Assembly: GCA_946415365.1 (NCBI GenBank)
Contig: CAMKSE010000001.1
Location: 124,001 to 188,000, forward strand
DNA length: 64,000 nucleotides
From: an uncultured Prevotellaceae bacterium
Lineage (GTDB): Bacteria > Bacteroidota > Bacteroidia > Bacteroidales > Bacteroidaceae
Direction: 5' to 3'
Below the pieces are notes generated by a model, which saw only the letters and a list, made by a program, of their open reading frames with translations, had not been told where the DNA came from and did not search any database. Position 1 is the stretch's first letter, and the number at the start of each line of letters is the position of its first letter. Positions 61,745 to 64,000 of this stretch are shown one piece after another. Position numbers and translations under genes: made by a program.

Positions 61745-63822
61745 GAAGACTTTTGTCCATACTTGTATTAACAGCCGCAGCCATCAGCCTATCGGCACAG
61801 CCTATTTCAGAGCAGCAGGCCCTGGACCGGGTGATGCAATACCTGAACGCCAGTGCCCCGTCGAAAGCCCGTGGCCTGGCCGGTGCCACCTCGCAGCTGA
61901 GATCAGCCAAGGTGGAGGCCAACAGCATCTATGCGTTCAATGTCGAAGGTGGAGGCTTTGTCATCGCTTCGGGCGACAGCCGTGCCCTGCCCCTGTTAGG
62001 CTATTCCGACTCCGGCGCCATCGACTGGGAGCAGATGCCAGACAACATGCGCAGCTGGCTGAAGAGTTACGACCAGGCCATCGCCACGCTCGGGAACACA
62101 AGCGACTTTGTGGATGGGGTTTTTATGCGCGGATTTCAGAGGAAGCGTGAGCCGAAAGTGGCCATAGAACCGCTCCTTAAGACCAAATGGTATCAAGTAG
62201 AACCCTACTGGAACGATTGTCCGCTCTATGAGGGTGCCAACCCCGACTGGCAGGGGAAACGGTGTGTCGTAGGCTGTGTGGCGACGGCGATGGCCCAGGT
62301 GATGAACTATTACCAATGGCCTGAGAGTGCCTGTAAGGAGATTCCCGCCTACAGCCTGAAGACAGCCCACGAGAATGTGGAGAAGGTCTGGGAGCTGGAC
62401 GCGCTGCCGCCTGTGACCTTCGACTGGAAGAACATGGTTGACCGCTACGACAGCCACTCGACTGATATTCAGAACCATACGGTGGCTACGCTCATGCGTT
62501 ACTGCGGCCAGTCGGTATACATGAATTACTCGCCTGAAGGCTCCGGCAGCGATCATCAGCAGGTCATAGAGGCGCTGGTCAAATACTTCGGCTACGACGA
62601 CGCTGCCTATTCCGCCAGACGCATCCAATACACCATCGACGGATGGGAAGACCTGATCTACAGAGAACTGGCAAAAGGTCATCCCGTGCAATATGGCGGT
62701 GAATCAGACAAGGAAGGTCACTCCTTCGTCTGCGACGGTTACGACGGCAACGGCTTCTTCCATATCAACTGGGGCTGGGATGGCAAAAGCGACGGTTTTT
62801 TCTCGCTGGCCGTGCTCAATCCCTACAACAACACCAGTGTTGGCGCCTCCAGCAGCAGCATCGGCTTCTGTATGAACCAGATGGCCAACATCGGCGTGAG
62901 GCCCGCCCCTGAGGGCTATACGCCGAAGAAGGTCATTCCCGAGGCCTATCTGTGGGAGGGCGATCCTATCAACACCGTTTCTCCCGACTCCGTCTACTTC
63001 CAGTACGTCTTCAAGTCCTTCTCATACGATACGATACTGGTTGACTTTGCCTTGGGCACCCGTGATGCCGACGGCACCCTCACGCCGCTCTACAAAGGAG
63101 ACCCTGCCGACACCATCGTATACAATATAAATGGCAATTACCACGAAGTGCAGATTGACTCCACCCGCTTCGCGCCAGGCGACTGTCAGGTGCTCTATCC
63201 GATGGTGAAGTTCTACAACCTGCCCGACTGTGAGTGGCAGATGCTCGGTTCCACAGAGTTTCACGTCACGACAGGGCGCACGCCCGAGGGCCGATTCTTC
63301 CTTTTGAAGGATGTGCCGCAACTCGAAATCACTCAGGCCGCCTTTACGGAAAAGCCCGCCCGCGTCGGCAAGCTCAACAATCTCACCCTCACCATCCGAA
63401 ACACCGGTAACGAGGAGAGCACGGTGCCGCTCTACCTTGTTCCTCTCTACTTCGGTGACATCAGCCCTGATAAGATAACCGGCGACACAGATTACACCGA
63501 AGGCGAGCCCACGGTGAGTGGCGCCTATCTGCGCCCCGGTGAGGAAGCCGATGTCACCTTCAGTTTCAAACCCACGGGTGCAGGAACCGTCGTTCTGGTG
63601 CTGGCTCTGGGTGACGCCAGCTATCTTGATAACTGTTTTGTTACGATAGCCGACAGCATCAGCACTTCCATCCAGGAAATCATCTACGATCAGACCACCC
63701 ATACCCATTCCGACCGTCAGACCGTTGCGCCCTATATCGATCTGCAAGGCCGTCGCCTTCAGGGCCTTCCCCCTCGCAAAGGTCTTTACATCCGCAAAGG
63801 CCGAAAAATTTTACTCAAATAA
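61741..63822 (+). CDS. C10-family cysteine protease (streptopain/interpain-like)
   Basis: A 693-residue secreted protease. The signal peptide (to about 20) is followed by a Spi-type propeptide (ALDRVMQYLNASAPSKARG, IYAFNVEGGGFVIASGDSRALPLLGYSDSG). The mature domain has the catalytic Cys in CVVGCVATAMAQVMNYYQWP and His in EGHSFVCDGYDGNGFFHINWGWDG. C-terminal beta domains follow, and the end VAPYIDLQGRRLQGLPPRKGLY...GRKILLK is T9SS-like. Relatives include SpeB, Prevotella interpain A and Porphyromonas PrtT, which degrade host proteins; the target here is unknown. It is translationally coupled to tamB. Confidence 0.93.
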   Translation: MRRLLSILVLTAAAISLSAQPISEQQALDRVMQYLNASAPSKARGLAGATSQLRSAKVEANSIYAFNVEGGGFVIASGDSRALPLLGYSDSGAIDWEQMPDNMRSWLKSYDQAIATLGNTSDFVDGVFMRGFQRKREPKVAIEPLLKTKWYQVEPYWNDCPLYEGANPDWQGKRCVVGCVATAMAQVMNYYQWPESACKEIPAYSLKTAHENVEKVWELDALPPVTFDWKNMVDRYDSHSTDIQNHTVATLMRYCGQSVYMNYSPEGSGSDHQQVIEALVKYFGYDDAAYSARRIQYTIDGWEDLIYRELAKGHPVQYGGESDKEGHSFVCDGYDGNGFFHINWGWDGKSDGFFSLAVLNPYNNTSVGASSSSIGFCMNQMANIGVRPAPEGYTPKKVIPEAYLWEGDPINTVSPDSVYFQYVFKSFSYDTILVDFALGTRDADGTLTPLYKGDPADTIVYNINGNYHEVQIDSTRFAPGDCQVLYPMVKFYNLPDCEWQMLGSTEFHVTTGRTPEGRFFLLKDVPQLEITQAAFTEKPARVGKLNNLTLTIRNTGNEESTVPLYLVPLYFGDISPDKITGDTDYTEGEPTVSGAYLRPGEEADVTFSFKPTGAGTVVLVLALGDASYLDNCFVTIADSISTSIQEIIYDQTTHTHSDRQTVAPYIDLQGRRLQGLPPRKGLYIRKGRKILLK

Positions 63823-63824
63823 TA

Positions 63825-63860
63825 AAGGGGAGCGCACCCACACTCAAGTACCCTCCCCTT
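63825..63860 (+). terminator. Possible terminator after the C10 protease
   Basis: AAGGGGAG (63825-63832) pairs with CTCCCCTT (63853-63860) across a 20-base loop, 3 bases after the stop codon. No long T run follows. Confidence 0.45.
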
Positions 63861-63861
63861 C

Positions 63862-63957
63862 TGTAAATTGTAAACTGTAAATTTTCAATTTTCCGCTCGG
63901 CTCTGCCGCTTTTACAAAGGCGACAGCCGACTAAAAGAATCTTCAATTTTCAATTTA
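63862..63957. repeat. Period-7 words between convergent gene ends
   Basis: TGTAAAT, TGTAAAC, TGTAAAT, TTTCAAT at 63862-63889. On the other strand, AAATTGA, AAATTGA follow the stop of the right-edge gene (63942-63957). They resemble the operon-junction repeats. A GC-rich hairpin (TCGGCT/AGCCGA) lies between them. Confidence 0.6.
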
Positions 63958-64000
63958 CTAATCGTTCTCGCCAGTGTCATCGTCACTCTTGGTGAAGGTC
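63958..64000 (-). CDS. C-terminal end of a gene entering from the right
   Basis: Only the last 14 codons are in the window, reading TFTKSDDDTGEND and then TAG at 63958-63960. The acidic tail cannot be assigned to a family. The existence of a gene is inferred from the open frame, the position, and the repeat words after its stop that resemble those after other genes here. Confidence 0.4.
   Translation of the reverse strand, partial: TFTKSDDDTGEND

Overview
The window looks like a chromosome segment of a Bacteroidales bacterium, most likely a Prevotellaceae member (Prevotella in the broad sense). The evidence is mutually consistent. Promoters follow the Bacteroidota pattern (TTTG, 19-21 bases, TAnnTTTG). 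There is a Lys-type SerA, a DUF3127 protein, a fimbrillin-family lipoprotein, BACON and BspA-LRR surface proteins, a FISUMP domain, an EvgS-like kinase and a Reg_prop protein. The ATP synthase order is atpD-C-(I-like)-B-E-F-H-A-G, there is a full Na+-NQR operon, and three proteins end in what look like type IX secretion (T9SS) tails. A GH10 xylanase with an internal carbohydrate-binding insert suggests a gut or rumen plant-fibre degrader. No rRNA, tRNA or CRISPR array was recognised.

Layout. 1-2.7 kb is an AT-rich accessory stretch. It holds a partial NTF2-like immunity protein, a broken exported protein, an ankyrin lipoprotein, three near-identical REP palindromes, a truncated REP-associated (RAYT) transposase, a 23-bp inverted repeat around an AT-rich core, and the last 44 codons of an M13 peptidase. 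2.7-6.6 kb has a metallopeptidase-like gene, an EamA transporter, a SpoU methyltransferase, an M64 peptidase and an HPPK-like gene. 6.7-8.9 kb is serC-serA. 9.1-14.9 kb is a giant BspA-LRR protein, a BACON lipoprotein and galE. 14.9-21.8 kb, minus strand, is lon-tgt-lptF/G-DEAD helicase-ispE. 21.9-23.4 kb is trmN-like plus an omega-amidase. 23.5-30.4 kb holds the DUF3127 gene, then dnaN-exonuclease-DUF4835-recN-dead protease/TPR. 30.5-33.3 kb is a 45-aa peptide gene, a fimbrillin-like lipoprotein, a repeat-rich spacer and a DUF6261 protein. 33.4-35.9 kb is FISUMP plus xylanase. 36.0-43.3 kb is the ATP synthase operon. 43.5-51.2 kb is a TTD14-like NTPase/CYTH protein, pfkA, nhaD, an EvgS-like kinase and a kinase-less Reg_prop receptor. 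51.4-57.2 kb is nqrABCDEF. 57.3-63.8 kb is tamB followed by a C10 cysteine protease. A minus-strand gene enters at the right edge.

Themes. Energy genes cluster: a Na+-pumping NQR, an NhaD antiporter and an F1Fo ATPase whose c subunit lacks the usual Na+ ligands, so NhaD could couple Na+ and H+ gradients. Surface and secretion genes (BspA-LRR, GH10, C10, DUF4835, TamB) fit T9SS-based export.

The most unusual pattern is in the operon junctions. At nine of them the spacer is a short tandem repeat of a 7-, 8- or 9-base word, usually beginning at the upstream stop codon. In eight of nine, stop codons fall in all three reading frames before the next start. I do not know a description of such iterated-stop junctions and report them as the main candidate novelty.
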